Program-made: the position numbers and the translations under genes
NCBI GenBank assembly: GCA_047600805.1
Contig: JASGKG010000001.1
Span: 3,162,001-3,226,000 of the forward strand
From: JADKHC01 sp047600805
GTDB taxonomy: Bacteria; Verrucomicrobiota; Verrucomicrobiia; Opitutales; Opitutaceae
DNA: 64,000 nt
Reading direction: 5' to 3'
Part shown: in pieces, positions 26,523-34,862 of the stretch
Position numbering within the stretch: position 1 is the first letter of the stretch
How the letters are laid out: every line of letters starts with the position of its first letter
Notes under the pieces: generated by a model
Told to the model about the DNA's origin: nothing
Databases searched by the model: none
Seen by the model: the letters and a program-made list of their open reading frames with translations, nothing else

Positions 26523-26538
26523 AGCGACCGCGATGCCA
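26523..26538 (-). promoter_or_regulatory. sigma-54 promoter of nifH
   Basis: On the minus strand TGGCATCGCGGTCGCT has the -24 element TGGCA and the -12 GC at the correct 12-base spacing (consensus TGGCACG-N4-TTGCW). The predicted transcription start is near 26512, giving a leader of about 35 bases before the nifH ATG. Confidence 0.7.
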
Positions 26539-26633
26539 ACACAGAAGCGACGCGCGCAAACACCTGCGGAATGGCTACTAGAAAAATTATCGGCCATTTC
26601 ACATGGTCAAAACTCCACCGCCAAAGGCTACGC

Positions 26634-26655
26634 TTGTGTTAGCATTTCCCCACAA
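26634..26655. promoter_or_regulatory. inverted repeat in nifH-draG control region
   Basis: TTGTG-N12-CACAA, a perfect 5-bp dyad between two divergent nitrogen-fixation promoters, about 100 bases upstream of each -24 element, the usual distance for an enhancer-binding activator. The spacing does not match the classical NifA site, so it is a candidate site for NifA or another regulator, supported only by symmetry and position. Confidence 0.35.
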
Positions 26656-26723
26656 ATCGACAAAAATGTAGGAATCCGCCCGGGCACAGAAAATCCTCAG
26701 GCCTGAAATTGCCTACGGGAAGT

Positions 26724-26739
26724 TGGCAAGGCTCCTGCA
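26724..26739 (+). promoter_or_regulatory. sigma-54 promoter of draG-draT
   Basis: TGGCAAGGCTCCTGCA has TGGCA at -24 and TGCA at -12 with exact spacing. The predicted start of transcription near 26750 lies shortly before the draG start codons. Confidence 0.7.
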
Positions 26740-26793
26740 TTACGAACATGATCCGCCCCGCGTATGCACGGCCTCGAGGGACGGTCGTTATTC

Positions 26794-27756
26794 ATGCAGG
26801 AAAGTCCGACGCTCATGCAACGCGCCCTCGGCGCTTATCTCGGGCTCGCCGCTGGCGATGCTTTAGGCGCGACCGTGGAGTTCATGACCGCGCGGGAGAT
26901 CGCCGCGATCTTCAAAGTGCACCGCCATATGGTCGGTGGCGGCTGGTTGCGCTTAAAAGTCGGTCAAGTGACTGACGACACTGAAATGGCGCTCGCTCTC
27001 GGAGAAGCACTGCTGCGGGGCGGCGTCAATGACACGCGCGTCATCGCCGATTCATACGTCAAATGGATGCAGAGCTGCCCCGTCGACATTGGGAACACCT
27101 GCCGCAGAGGAATTCGACGCTATATGTTGCAGGGCACGATCGCTGCAGAACCAGCCCCCGACAGTGCTGGCAACGGCGCCGCCATGCGCAACCTGCCAGT
27201 GATTCTCGCTACTTTGGACGACGAGATCTCCTTCGAACGCCTCACGCTCGAGCAAGCTCACATCACCCACAACCATCCACTATCGGATGCAGCAGTTCTC
27301 ACCGTCGGACGCATGACTCGTCGACTCCTCCGCGGTGAAGGCATGCAAGCCGCCCGCGCGGAAATGATTTTGCTCGTCGAGGTGATTCCCGACTTCAAGT
27401 TCGACCCCTGGCCCGGGAACACCAGCGGTTACATCGTCGACACGGTGCAAACTGTTATGGATGCGCTTTTCACGACAAACAGCTTCGAATCGTGCCTCCT
27501 GAAAGCCGTGAATCGCGGAGGCGATGCCGACACCACCGGCGCGCTGGCCGGACAACTCGCGGGGGCGCTCTATGGAATCGACTCCATTCCTCAAATTTGG
27601 CTAAACAAGCTCGATCGGCAAATCCAGGAGGCCGTCCGCGGCCAAACCGCCGGACTGCTTGCGATTCACACCCGCGAACCCGCGGCGGAAGTTTCTCACC
27701 GTGAAAACGCCGCCACCCCGTTTTCCATGCCCGCCCCCAAGCCTTCCCCAACCTAG
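26794..27756 (+). CDS. draG: ADP-ribosyl-[dinitrogen reductase] hydrolase DraG
   Basis: A 320-residue ADP-ribosylglycohydrolase that removes ADP-ribose from the NifH arginine and reactivates nitrogenase. Metal-site motifs: AAGDALGATVEF, TDDTEMALALGEAL, and NRGGDADTTGALAG near the C-terminus, which hold the binuclear Mn site. Three in-frame ATGs compete: 26764, 26794 and 26815. 26794 is chosen from homologue length; 26815 has a good AGGAAAG site. The assignment to DraG rather than a general glycohydrolase rests on adjacency to draT (2 bases) and nifH. Confidence 0.9.
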   Translation: MQESPTLMQRALGAYLGLAAGDALGATVEFMTAREIAAIFKVHRHMVGGGWLRLKVGQVTDDTEMALALGEALLRGGVNDTRVIADSYVKWMQSCPVDIGNTCRRGIRRYMLQGTIAAEPAPDSAGNGAAMRNLPVILATLDDEISFERLTLEQAHITHNHPLSDAAVLTVGRMTRRLLRGEGMQAARAEMILLVEVIPDFKFDPWPGNTSGYIVDTVQTVMDALFTTNSFESCLLKAVNRGGDADTTGALAGQLAGALYGIDSIPQIWLNKLDRQIQEAVRGQTAGLLAIHTREPAAEVSHRENAATPFSMPAPKPSPT

Positions 27757-27758
27757 TC

Positions 27759-28556
27759 GTGCCAACCCTGTCCGACCACAGTGCTTTCAACCGTTGCAAT
27801 CTCCCGCCGTGGGTCATTGCGAGCGTTGATTTTCAAGAAAACCCGCAACCTCTCGACATCGACAGCATACGCGCGACCGACCGTCGTTTATTCGCAAAGC
27901 TCGACGTCGTCGCCGAACCACAACGCCGCGGCGAGGTTTTTCACGACTACGTTTCCGTGAAATTTCGCCTTCATGAGTGGGCAGAACATCAAGCATCGGC
28001 ACGCTCCAGCCTCCGAAGCAGCTACGTGCAATTTCTCAATGGCTGGGGTGCCGACAGTAACGGCCACTCGGGAGCCGTTTTGAAATCCTGGGTCGCAAAT
28101 CGTTTCGGCCTGCCGCCGCGCTACCATGGCGGACGGCTCCCGGAGGATGCCGAAGCCCGCGAGCAGTATCATCGCGACTGTATGAAAGGCGCCGCCAAGA
28201 CCGTGGCTGTCGGCATGCAGCTCGACCTGCTGTATACGTTTTGCCAATACGAACTCGGCCGCCGCTATCCGGGTGAGCGCTGGCTCACCCTCTATCGAGG
28301 CACGCACGATCCCGAGGAATACGCCGTTCGCGATCGCCCGTCCGAGCGTCGCGCATTGGTTATGCTCAACAACCTAAGCTCTTTCACGTCCGACCCGGAA
28401 ATCGCGTGGGAATTCGGCTCGCTCGTTTGGAAAGTGCGCGTCCCGTTACAAAAAATAGTCTTCTTTAGCGGTCTTCTTCCACCGCACCTGCTCGGAGGCG
28501 AAGCAGAATATTTGGTCCTCGGCGGCGAATACCGCGTGCAAACGCAGCTCTACTAA
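27759..28556 (+). CDS. draT: NAD+-dinitrogen-reductase ADP-D-ribosyltransferase DraT
   Basis: A 265-residue enzyme that transfers ADP-ribose from NAD+ to one Arg of the NifH dimer, switching nitrogenase off in response to ammonium or energy loss. Family landmarks: FNRCNLPPWVIAS at the N-terminus, FLNGWGADSNGHSGAVLKSW, LYRGTHDPEEYAV and FTSDPEIAWEFGS. GTG start 2 bases after the draG stop, so the pair is co-translated. In proteobacteria the order is usually draT-draG; here it is reversed. Confidence 0.93.
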   Translation: MPTLSDHSAFNRCNLPPWVIASVDFQENPQPLDIDSIRATDRRLFAKLDVVAEPQRRGEVFHDYVSVKFRLHEWAEHQASARSSLRSSYVQFLNGWGADSNGHSGAVLKSWVANRFGLPPRYHGGRLPEDAEAREQYHRDCMKGAAKTVAVGMQLDLLYTFCQYELGRRYPGERWLTLYRGTHDPEEYAVRDRPSERRALVMLNNLSSFTSDPEIAWEFGSLVWKVRVPLQKIVFFSGLLPPHLLGGEAEYLVLGGEYRVQTQLY

Positions 28557-28724
28557 CCGGCCCCTGCACCGCCATTGGAATAACGACGCCATCCGAGTGT
28601 ATCGCCCCGCATAGCCGGGCACTGTGCACCGCCTCACACCCTGCGAGTTGACGGCGCCCCGCGTTCGCGCAAATTCAGCTGCTCGCGGGCAGCGGTTTGT
28701 CCGCGCCATCATCTCTGCATCACT

Positions 28725-29762
28725 ATGAGAAATCCCACGCTCAGCCGTTTCGAAACCCAGTTCAGCCGCCGCGACGCCTTGCGTTTTTTCGGCATTGTCG
28801 GATCTGCCGCTCTTTTAACCCCGAAACTCTCCTTCGGAGCCGAACCTGCGTCCACCGCCAGCGTCCCGGCCCTTGCGGGTCCGCAGCCTGGGTTCTACCG
28901 CTTCAGGATCGGAGCATTGGAGGCCTTGGCGCTCCACGACGGCGGTTTTGCTCCACCCGTGGCCGAGTCGCCTTTTGGCGTCGGCGAGCCGCGCGAAAAA
29001 ATCTCCGCCACACTGCGCGACGCCTTTCTCGCGCCTGATAAAGTTCAAATCCCGTTCACCGTTCTGGTGGTTAAAATTGGTTCGGAGCTCGTGATGGTCG
29101 ACTCAGGGTGCGGCACGATGTTCGGCCCGGCAGGCGGCAAACTCGTGGCCAACCTCGCCGCAGCCGGCGTAAAACCCGAACAGATTACCGCGATCGTTTT
29201 GTCGCACGTGCACGGCGATCACTTCGGCGGGCTCGTTGACCAAACTTCCAAAGAGCCCGTTTTCAAAAACGCGAAACTCTTCATCAATCGCAAAGAGTAC
29301 GATTTTTGGAGCGGCTCCTCCCCGGACCTTTCCGCACTCGCGATGCCGGAAGAAACCCGGAAGGGTTTCATCGCCGGCGCACAGGGGTGCCTCAACGCAC
29401 TGAAAGGCAAATGGCAATTCATTGCTCCCGGCGAAAAACTGATCGACGGCATGGAGATCATTGACGCCCCTGGTCACACGCCCGGACACATCGGGCTGAT
29501 GTTCTCATCGGGCTCTGAACAGCTGCTGCATTTCGTGGATGCTGCTCATCACCACGCGATTTCCTTCGCTCATCCAGAATGGAAACTCGCCTTCGACACA
29601 CAACCTCCGGTCGCCACCGCCACGCGCAAGAAACTCTTTGATCGCGCCGCTGCGGATCGGCTGCGGGTTTTCGGTGCACATATGCCGCTCCCCGCCCTCG
29701 GGCACGTTCGCTCGATCGACGGGCATTACGAGTTCGTTATCGAGCCGTACTCCATCGCGTAA
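28725..29762 (+). CDS. Tat-exported metallo-beta-lactamase-fold hydrolase
   Basis: A 345-residue protein. The N-terminus has a twin-Arg signal (SRRDALRFFGIVGSAALL), so the protein is likely folded before export to the periplasm. The body is a metallo-beta-lactamase fold with the zinc motif HVHGDHFGG and later APGHTPGH, VDAAHHH and FGAHMPLP supplying further ligands. The pattern resembles lactonases and related hydrolases (quorum-quenching AiiA-like or SDR-like) more than true beta-lactamases; the substrate is unknown. It is followed by a probable terminator. Confidence 0.85.
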   Translation: MRNPTLSRFETQFSRRDALRFFGIVGSAALLTPKLSFGAEPASTASVPALAGPQPGFYRFRIGALEALALHDGGFAPPVAESPFGVGEPREKISATLRDAFLAPDKVQIPFTVLVVKIGSELVMVDSGCGTMFGPAGGKLVANLAAAGVKPEQITAIVLSHVHGDHFGGLVDQTSKEPVFKNAKLFINRKEYDFWSGSSPDLSALAMPEETRKGFIAGAQGCLNALKGKWQFIAPGEKLIDGMEIIDAPGHTPGHIGLMFSSGSEQLLHFVDAAHHHAISFAHPEWKLAFDTQPPVATATRKKLFDRAAADRLRVFGAHMPLPALGHVRSIDGHYEFVIEPYSIA

Positions 29763-29787
29763 ACGGCTCGCAACGTCCCGACTTCTC

Positions 29788-29830
29788 ATGGCTCGACAAG
29801 AATTTCTTGCCGGGCCATTTTCTTTTCCGA
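29788..29830 (+). terminator. rho-independent terminator after the metallo-hydrolase
   Basis: Arms of 15 bases, 29788-29802 (ATGGCTCGACAAGAA) and 29804-29818, pair at 13 positions, the others being G-U compatible, with CAAGA-ATT-TCTTG at the tip. The T-rich run TTTTCTTTTCC follows directly. Confidence 0.75.
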
Positions 29831-29831
29831 C

Positions 29832-31322
29832 ATGGGCATTCTTGCAAAACCCGGGCGGCTTCTGACCGTTGCCAGCGTTCTCATCAGCGCCTCTTGCACC
29901 ACGCCCCAACCATCGCCCAGTCCTATGCCGGAGAGCCCGCCGGCACCGCGCGTCCCACCGCAACGGCCAACGCGCCCCACCCCCGCCCCGCAAGTCACAC
30001 CCCCGCCTCCTCCCGCCGCCCCGCTCGTTCTGACTGCGGGACCATGGACACAATCCAGCGCCGAGGACGCCACGGTCGCCGTTGTCGTCACGATTCGCTC
30101 CAACGGGCTATTTCGAGATCGCGTTGCGATTCACTACTTGAAGCCAGCCACCGCAACCATCGTTCGCCTCGTGCAGTTGCAAAACAACGCTCCGCGCACA
30201 CTCGCGCAGAAAGAAATTAAACAGGCCTGCAACTCGACACAGGCTTTAACAAACGACGACGTATGCTGGACCGGCTCCCGCTACGTCATTCGCACTTCGA
30301 TTAAACAAACGCCGGTCGACCCCACGCATGCAGTCACGCTGAATGTTGAAGCCCACCTTGAACGACCGGACGAGCCACAAAAACGTTTTGAGCAATCTCG
30401 AACACTGAACGGCGCCACCCAGCTTCTCTTCGGTGACAACAGCGTCAGTGTCGCCGTGGAGATCGTTCCTCCAAGCGAAGCCGCGGGTCAACAAACCACG
30501 GCCGCCTGGCCCGGGAAAGCCGCGATCGATTCTTTATACACACAGCTTCGGCACTGGGACGCTTCGATCAAGCCGATCACCGAAGCCTCAGCTTTTGCGT
30601 CAAACATCCCCTCCAAATTCGCGCCCGGCATCGCTGGCCGGGGCAGCGAGCATCTATGCCTCAACGCCGACCATAGCTACACCTACGTCGCGCAACCGGA
30701 GGCTGCCACCGAGGTCATTGAAGAAGAAGGCACGTGGAGCTTACGCGATGGGCTTCTGAACTTGGATCCTCTTGAAACAGAAACATCCTCACAGCGCACG
30801 CTTGTCGATAAGCATTATCTCGTGTTTACGCTGCGCGACGCAGCGACTTCGGAAGATCACTTAATGCTGCTCGGCTCAAACCGCTCGTTCGAGCTACTCG
30901 CCGCGCAGCTTCGCGAGCCATCGCTCTCGGAAGAACACCGCAGCTCCGCCATAAAACAATCGTCGCTTTCCCGCGTCAGCTCCGAAGTTGATCCAACGCC
31001 CACCTCTAAAGAAAACCTCCGCAATGCCACCGAAGTTTTCCGAGCCTGGTCGCGTCTGACGCAACGCTACCAGCTCACGTATCAGAACGGGTCACGCCGC
31101 GATGGTACGTTCGTCCTCAGCGGCGATCCCGCGATCCAATTCGCGGACGCACGTTTTGCCGCGGAATCGATCGAGATCAGCTCCGACTACTCCGTGATCA
31201 AACTGCACGGCCCGGTTCATATCGACTGGGACGGCAAAGCCTACGACTCCATCGACGGTGTGATTCGCGTTAAGAAAAATCTCGTGCAGTACGAAGCGAC
31301 TAACTTGGTCGCGCGGCCGTAA
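29832..31322 (+). CDS. probable lipoprotein, unknown function
   Basis: A 496-residue protein with a signal peptide ending in a lipobox-like LISASC (Cys22), then a Pro/Thr-rich stretch to about residue 70 that would be an extended linker from the membrane. The rest is beta-rich with no domain I can name: about residues 70-210 resemble a repeated beta-sandwich, and the last 80 residues (GTFVLSGDPAIQFADARF) contain short beta repeats reminiscent of OstA-like folds. It begins 2 bases after the terminator T-run. Confidence 0.65.
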   Translation: MGILAKPGRLLTVASVLISASCTTPQPSPSPMPESPPAPRVPPQRPTRPTPAPQVTPPPPPAAPLVLTAGPWTQSSAEDATVAVVVTIRSNGLFRDRVAIHYLKPATATIVRLVQLQNNAPRTLAQKEIKQACNSTQALTNDDVCWTGSRYVIRTSIKQTPVDPTHAVTLNVEAHLERPDEPQKRFEQSRTLNGATQLLFGDNSVSVAVEIVPPSEAAGQQTTAAWPGKAAIDSLYTQLRHWDASIKPITEASAFASNIPSKFAPGIAGRGSEHLCLNADHSYTYVAQPEAATEVIEEEGTWSLRDGLLNLDPLETETSSQRTLVDKHYLVFTLRDAATSEDHLMLLGSNRSFELLAAQLREPSLSEEHRSSAIKQSSLSRVSSEVDPTPTSKENLRNATEVFRAWSRLTQRYQLTYQNGSRRDGTFVLSGDPAIQFADARFAAESIEISSDYSVIKLHGPVHIDWDGKAYDSIDGVIRVKKNLVQYEATNLVARP

Positions 31323-31436
31323 CACGCGCGCTCGCCGGGGGAAACTTCGGTGGCGTTGTCAGTCGTGGCGCCCTCTCGCAGAGCGATCTACCGACAAACA
31401 TCAACGGGGCAATAAAAGGTCCACCGAACTTGTCGC

Positions 31437-31464
31437 TTGACACTTTGCTGAACCACGCTACCTT
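31437..31464 (+). promoter_or_regulatory. promoter of padR-pspC
   Basis: TTGACA at 31437-31442 followed after 16 bases by TACCTT at 31459-31464 forms a plausible sigma-70 type promoter. The -10 region lies inside the PadR palindrome, so bound repressor would block RNA polymerase. Confidence 0.5.
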
Positions 31465-31480
31465 GCTTGACCAAGGTAGC
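31457..31480. promoter_or_regulatory. PadR operator
   Basis: GCTACCTTG-N6-CAAGGTAGC, a perfect 9-bp dyad, centred about 30 bases upstream of the padR start. PadR-family repressors typically autoregulate through such long palindromes next to their own promoter. Confidence 0.75.
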
Positions 31481-31497
31481 TTTAACTCTCTCCTCAG

Positions 31498-31821
31498 ATG
31501 GGTCTCGATGATAAATTTTCCGCTCTCCGCAAAGGACTCCTTGAGTTCCTGCTGCTGAAGATCATCTCCGCAGACAAGGTCTACGTCGCGGACATTTTGC
31601 GGCAGCTCAACAAGACCGAGTTCGCCACGCAGGAAGGCACGCTTTACCCTCTTCTCAGCAAAATGCGGCGCGAGAGCCTCGTTGATTACGAGTGGCAGGA
31701 GTCTGAAGCCGGCCCGCCGCGCAAATATTACAAACTCACCGCAAAGGGTCGCGAACAACTGCGCGAACTCAGCGATTACTGGAACACCATTCACAAAACC
31801 GTCGAAAACCTCGGCACCTGA
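31498..31821 (+). CDS. PadR-family transcriptional regulator
   Basis: A 107-residue winged-helix repressor of the short PadR class. The family pattern runs LRKGLLEFLLLKIIS, YVADILRQL, EGTLYPLLSKMRRE, and the wing PPRKYYKLTAKGREQL. It is followed after 21 bases by a PspC-domain gene, a pairing common in Bacteroidota and Verrucomicrobiota in which PadR controls an envelope-stress module. It probably represses the pair through the palindrome at 31457-31480. Confidence 0.92.
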   Translation: MGLDDKFSALRKGLLEFLLLKIISADKVYVADILRQLNKTEFATQEGTLYPLLSKMRRESLVDYEWQESEAGPPRKYYKLTAKGREQLRELSDYWNTIHKTVENLGT

Positions 31822-31842
31822 TACCTCCAACGATCACTCGTC

Positions 31843-33021
31843 ATGAACAAGGTCATTTCAATCCACCTCCGCGGGATCGCCTTCCAGCTCGAAGAACCGG
31901 GCTACGATGCCTTGCGTGCCTACCTCGAGAATGCCGAACGCCAGCTCAGCGGTAATCCTGACAAGGCTGAGATCATCGCCGATATCGAACAAGCCATTGC
32001 CGACAAATTCCGTGGGACGCTCGGCACCTCGCGCAACGTCGTGCTCACCTCCGAAGTCGAAGCCGTCATAAAAGAAATGGGCCCGGTCACAGATGATTCC
32101 GCCGACGACGAGCCGTCCTCTTCCGACGCCAAAAGAGGTCCGGCTCCTCGCACAACGGAGACGTCAGATTCTGCCAGCACACCGCGACGCCTCTATCGCA
32201 TCAAGGAAGGCGCGATGCTCGGTGGCGTTTGCAACGGACTCGCCGCCTATATCGGCATCGATGTGACGCTGCTGCGACTCGCCGTCGCCATTCTCATTTT
32301 CTTCAGCTTTGGCACCGTCGCCATCGCGTACATCGTGGGCATGATCATTATCCCGCAGGCGGAAACGCCCGAGGAACGCAGCGCCGCCACCGGTCCAGCG
32401 CCAACCGCACAAGAATTCATCCGCAAGGCGAAAGAGGGCTATTACGAAGGTTTCCGAACCTTCGGAGACCGCCACGCACACCGCGCTTGGAAAAAAAAAT
32501 TTAAGAGGGAAATGAAGGACTGGTCGCAACGCTTGCGCCAGGAGTATCGCTGGGGCTGCCCTCCCCCGCCTCCACCCGCAGCTAACATCACGCCGCCACC
32601 GCCTCCTCCCGAAGGCGCGCATGTGGTCATGCCTTTGCTCGGTACGATCAAGGCGCTCTTCCTGTTCTTCTGCGTGCTTGTGATCATTTCGCTCGCGACG
32701 TCCGGCACGGTTTTTGGGCTGACTCTGCCTGGTGGACTTCCTGTCTGGGCAGGCATCGTGCTCGCCGTTCTCGCCTACAAAGTCGCGGTCGCTCCAATCA
32801 AAGCGATCCGGCGAAACTATTACTATCGCCTAAACGGCTGGGCTGTTCACTGGAGCCCCATCACCGAGTTTTGGCTGAGCTTGCTTCCGATTGTCGCACT
32901 CGTCATCGGCGTCTGGCTGGCCGATCGCCTCATCCCAGGTGTGCACGAAGCTCTGCTCAACCTCCCGGTCTTCATCCAGAACGCGGCCGAAGCGATTCGC
33001 CACTGGTGGACGAACAAGTAG
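31843..33021 (+). CDS. PspC domain membrane protein
   Basis: A 392-residue protein. Residues 1-85 (MNKVISIHLRGIAFQLEEPGYDALRAYL) are a cytoplasmic N-terminal region typical of PadR-linked PspC proteins. Residues about 112-172 (RLYRIKEGAMLGGVCNGLAAYIG, then a long hydrophobic helix) are the PspC domain. A Pro-rich segment (PPPPPPEG) and several more membrane helices follow (about 255-365). PspC proteins act in phage-shock-type envelope stress responses. Its stop is 8 bases from the converging modC stop. Confidence 0.88.
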   Translation: MNKVISIHLRGIAFQLEEPGYDALRAYLENAERQLSGNPDKAEIIADIEQAIADKFRGTLGTSRNVVLTSEVEAVIKEMGPVTDDSADDEPSSSDAKRGPAPRTTETSDSASTPRRLYRIKEGAMLGGVCNGLAAYIGIDVTLLRLAVAILIFFSFGTVAIAYIVGMIIIPQAETPEERSAATGPAPTAQEFIRKAKEGYYEGFRTFGDRHAHRAWKKKFKREMKDWSQRLRQEYRWGCPPPPPPAANITPPPPPPEGAHVVMPLLGTIKALFLFFCVLVIISLATSGTVFGLTLPGGLPVWAGIVLAVLAYKVAVAPIKAIRRNYYYRLNGWAVHWSPITEFWLSLLPIVALVIGVWLADRLIPGVHEALLNLPVFIQNAAEAIRHWWTNK

Positions 33022-33029
33022 CGCCTCCC

Positions 33030-34112
33030 CTACGAGCGCGGGATCAAATGCACATTGGGAGCCTTCACGAGTGCGACGACTTCCGCACCCGGTAAAAGAG
33101 CGAGCTCTGCCACCGCCTGCCGCGTCAGCAGCGCGGTGAGGGGAAATCCACAGTCCAATTCCACCCGCACGGTGGGTCCGTTTGGCAGGACCGCGGTGAC
33201 CGTGCCACGCAACCTATTTCGCGCACTGGAACCGTCCGGGGAATTTTTAGGGAAGAGCAAGACGTCCTCGGCTCGAATACTCACGAGCACATCGCTCACA
33301 TTTGCATTCAGTTGATCTCCCAGGCCGATCAATCTCGCTGATCCAACAGCGACCGCCACCAACTCTCCCTCGCCGCCGAGGACGCGCGCCGCAACGACTG
33401 TTTCAACGCCGACGACTCTCGCCACCTCTGGATTCGTTGGCCGTCGAAAAACCTCCTCCACAGGTCCGTACTGCAACAATCGTCCATTGGCCAGCACCGC
33501 CATAGCGTCACAGAGGGCGAGCATTTCCTGCTGCACATGGCTTACGTGCAAAATTGGCACCCCGAGTTCATCTCGTACCCGCTGAAGATACGGAAGGATT
33601 GCCGCCTTGCGCGCAGCATCGAGCGCGGCCAAAGGCTCATCCAGCAACAACAACCTCGGCGCAGAGACAAGCGCCCGCGCGATCGCCACACGCTGCCGCT
33701 CGCCGCCCGAGAGAGTCGCGGGCTTTCGCTTTAGCAGATCTCCGATCCCGAGCAGCTCGATCACTTGCGCGCGATTAATAGGCCGTTCGTTTGCCCCGGC
33801 ATTTGTCTCCGCGAATTTCAGATTTCCCTCAACCGTGAGGTGCGGAAACAACGCACCCTCCTGCGGCACAAAACCCACGCCCCGCTGTTCCGGGGCCAAA
33901 TGCACTCCAGCAGCGACGTCGGTCAACACACGGCCATCCATGACCACGCGCCCGTTATCTGGCCGCCGCAAACCTGCGACGATCTCAACGAGCGTTGATT
34001 TGCCAGAACCAGAAACGCCGAACAGGCCGGTCACGCGCGCCTCAAATTTCGCATCGATTTCGAGGGAGAATTCGCCCGCGCGTAGTTGAATATTTTCCAA
34101 CGACAGTTTCAT
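33030..34112 (-). CDS. modC: molybdate ABC transporter ATPase ModC
   Basis: A 360-residue ABC ATPase. Walker A is GVSGSGKST, the signature LSGGERQRV, Walker B LLLLDEPLAALD. The C-terminal 65 residues (RLRGTVTAVLPNGPTVRVELDCG) form the molybdate-sensing TOBE/Mop domain that distinguishes ModC. The ATG at 34112 overlaps the modB stop in an ATGA junction. It powers molybdate import, which feeds FeMo-co synthesis here. Confidence 0.93.
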   Translation of the reverse strand: MKLSLENIQLRAGEFSLEIDAKFEARVTGLFGVSGSGKSTLVEIVAGLRRPDNGRVVMDGRVLTDVAAGVHLAPEQRGVGFVPQEGALFPHLTVEGNLKFAETNAGANERPINRAQVIELLGIGDLLKRKPATLSGGERQRVAIARALVSAPRLLLLDEPLAALDAARKAAILPYLQRVRDELGVPILHVSHVQQEMLALCDAMAVLANGRLLQYGPVEEVFRRPTNPEVARVVGVETVVAARVLGGEGELVAVAVGSARLIGLGDQLNANVSDVLVSIRAEDVLLFPKNSPDGSSARNRLRGTVTAVLPNGPTVRVELDCGFPLTALLTRQAVAELALLPGAEVVALVKAPNVHLIPRS

Positions 34113-34774
34113 CGCGCCTTCCTCCGCAACAACCATTCGCTCAGGGCCACAGCTCCAAAAGCCAGAGCTACCGAAACCAGCAGCAAGGCGCCTGCGGCGT
34201 CATCATGCCCCAGTTGCACTTCATGATAAATACCGAGCGCGAGCGTGACGGTTTCGCCCGGGATCATGCCAGCCACCATGACCGTCGCACCAAATTCTCC
34301 GAGCGCCCTGGCGAAGGCCAACACGCAGCCGGCCGCCAGACCGCGGCGCGCGAGTGGAAGTGTGATCGTGAAAAACGTACGCCATGGTCCAGCTCCAAGG
34401 GTCCGCGCCACACCTTCGAGACGCGTCGGCACCTCTTCGAAAGCGACCCGAGCCGAACGGACGAGCAGAGGCAAAGACATCACAGCGGTCGCCAGGACCA
34501 CCGCTTTCCACGTGAACACGATATCGCCCCCCAAGGCTGCATGTGCAAACTTCCCGAGCGGACCATGCTTCCCGAACAGCTTCAGCAAAATCAGTCCTGT
34601 CGCGACAGGCGGGATCACCAGCGGCAGCGCAACCAACGTTTCCACCACCGCCTTGCCGGGCCAGTTTCGTCTCGCGAGCAACCAACCGAGCGCCACGCCA
34701 GGCGGCAAGATGAGCAACGTGCTCAGCAGCGCGACACCCAGCGTGAAGAGAGTGACTTGGACCAAATCGGTCAT
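34109..34774 (-). CDS. modB: molybdate ABC transporter permease ModB
   Basis: A 221-residue inner-membrane permease with five or six helices and the EAA loop (EVPTRLEGVARTLGAGPWRTF) that contacts ModC. The full length agrees with the family. It lies between modA (88 bases upstream) and modC (4-base overlap). Confidence 0.94.
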   Translation of the reverse strand: MTDLVQVTLFTLGVALLSTLLILPPGVALGWLLARRNWPGKAVVETLVALPLVIPPVATGLILLKLFGKHGPLGKFAHAALGGDIVFTWKAVVLATAVMSLPLLVRSARVAFEEVPTRLEGVARTLGAGPWRTFFTITLPLARRGLAAGCVLAFARALGEFGATVMVAGMIPGETVTLALGIYHEVQLGHDDAAGALLLVSVALAFGAVALSEWLLRRKAR

Positions 34775-34862
34775 TCGGAGACGTATTTAGACAGAATGAA
34801 CCGAATGTACAAAATTATCTCCAATCTAGCCCATCTGCTCATTCCATCCAGGAAAGGAGATG

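Larger units (their letters stand above)
26478..26793. other. divergent nifH / draG control region
   Basis: 316 bases without a gene. It holds two opposed -24/-12 promoters (26523-26538 toward nifH, 26724-26739 toward draG) and, between them, an inverted repeat TTGTG-N12-CACAA at 26634-26655. I searched for the usual NifA site TGT-N10-ACA and saw none with exact spacing. Confidence 0.7.

Noticed and set aside
26478..26793. Classical NifA upstream activator site TGT-N10-ACA
   Set aside because: I scanned the control region and found only TGT...ACA pairs with wrong spacing (12 or 14). The dyad at 26634-26655 is reported instead as an unassigned repeat.
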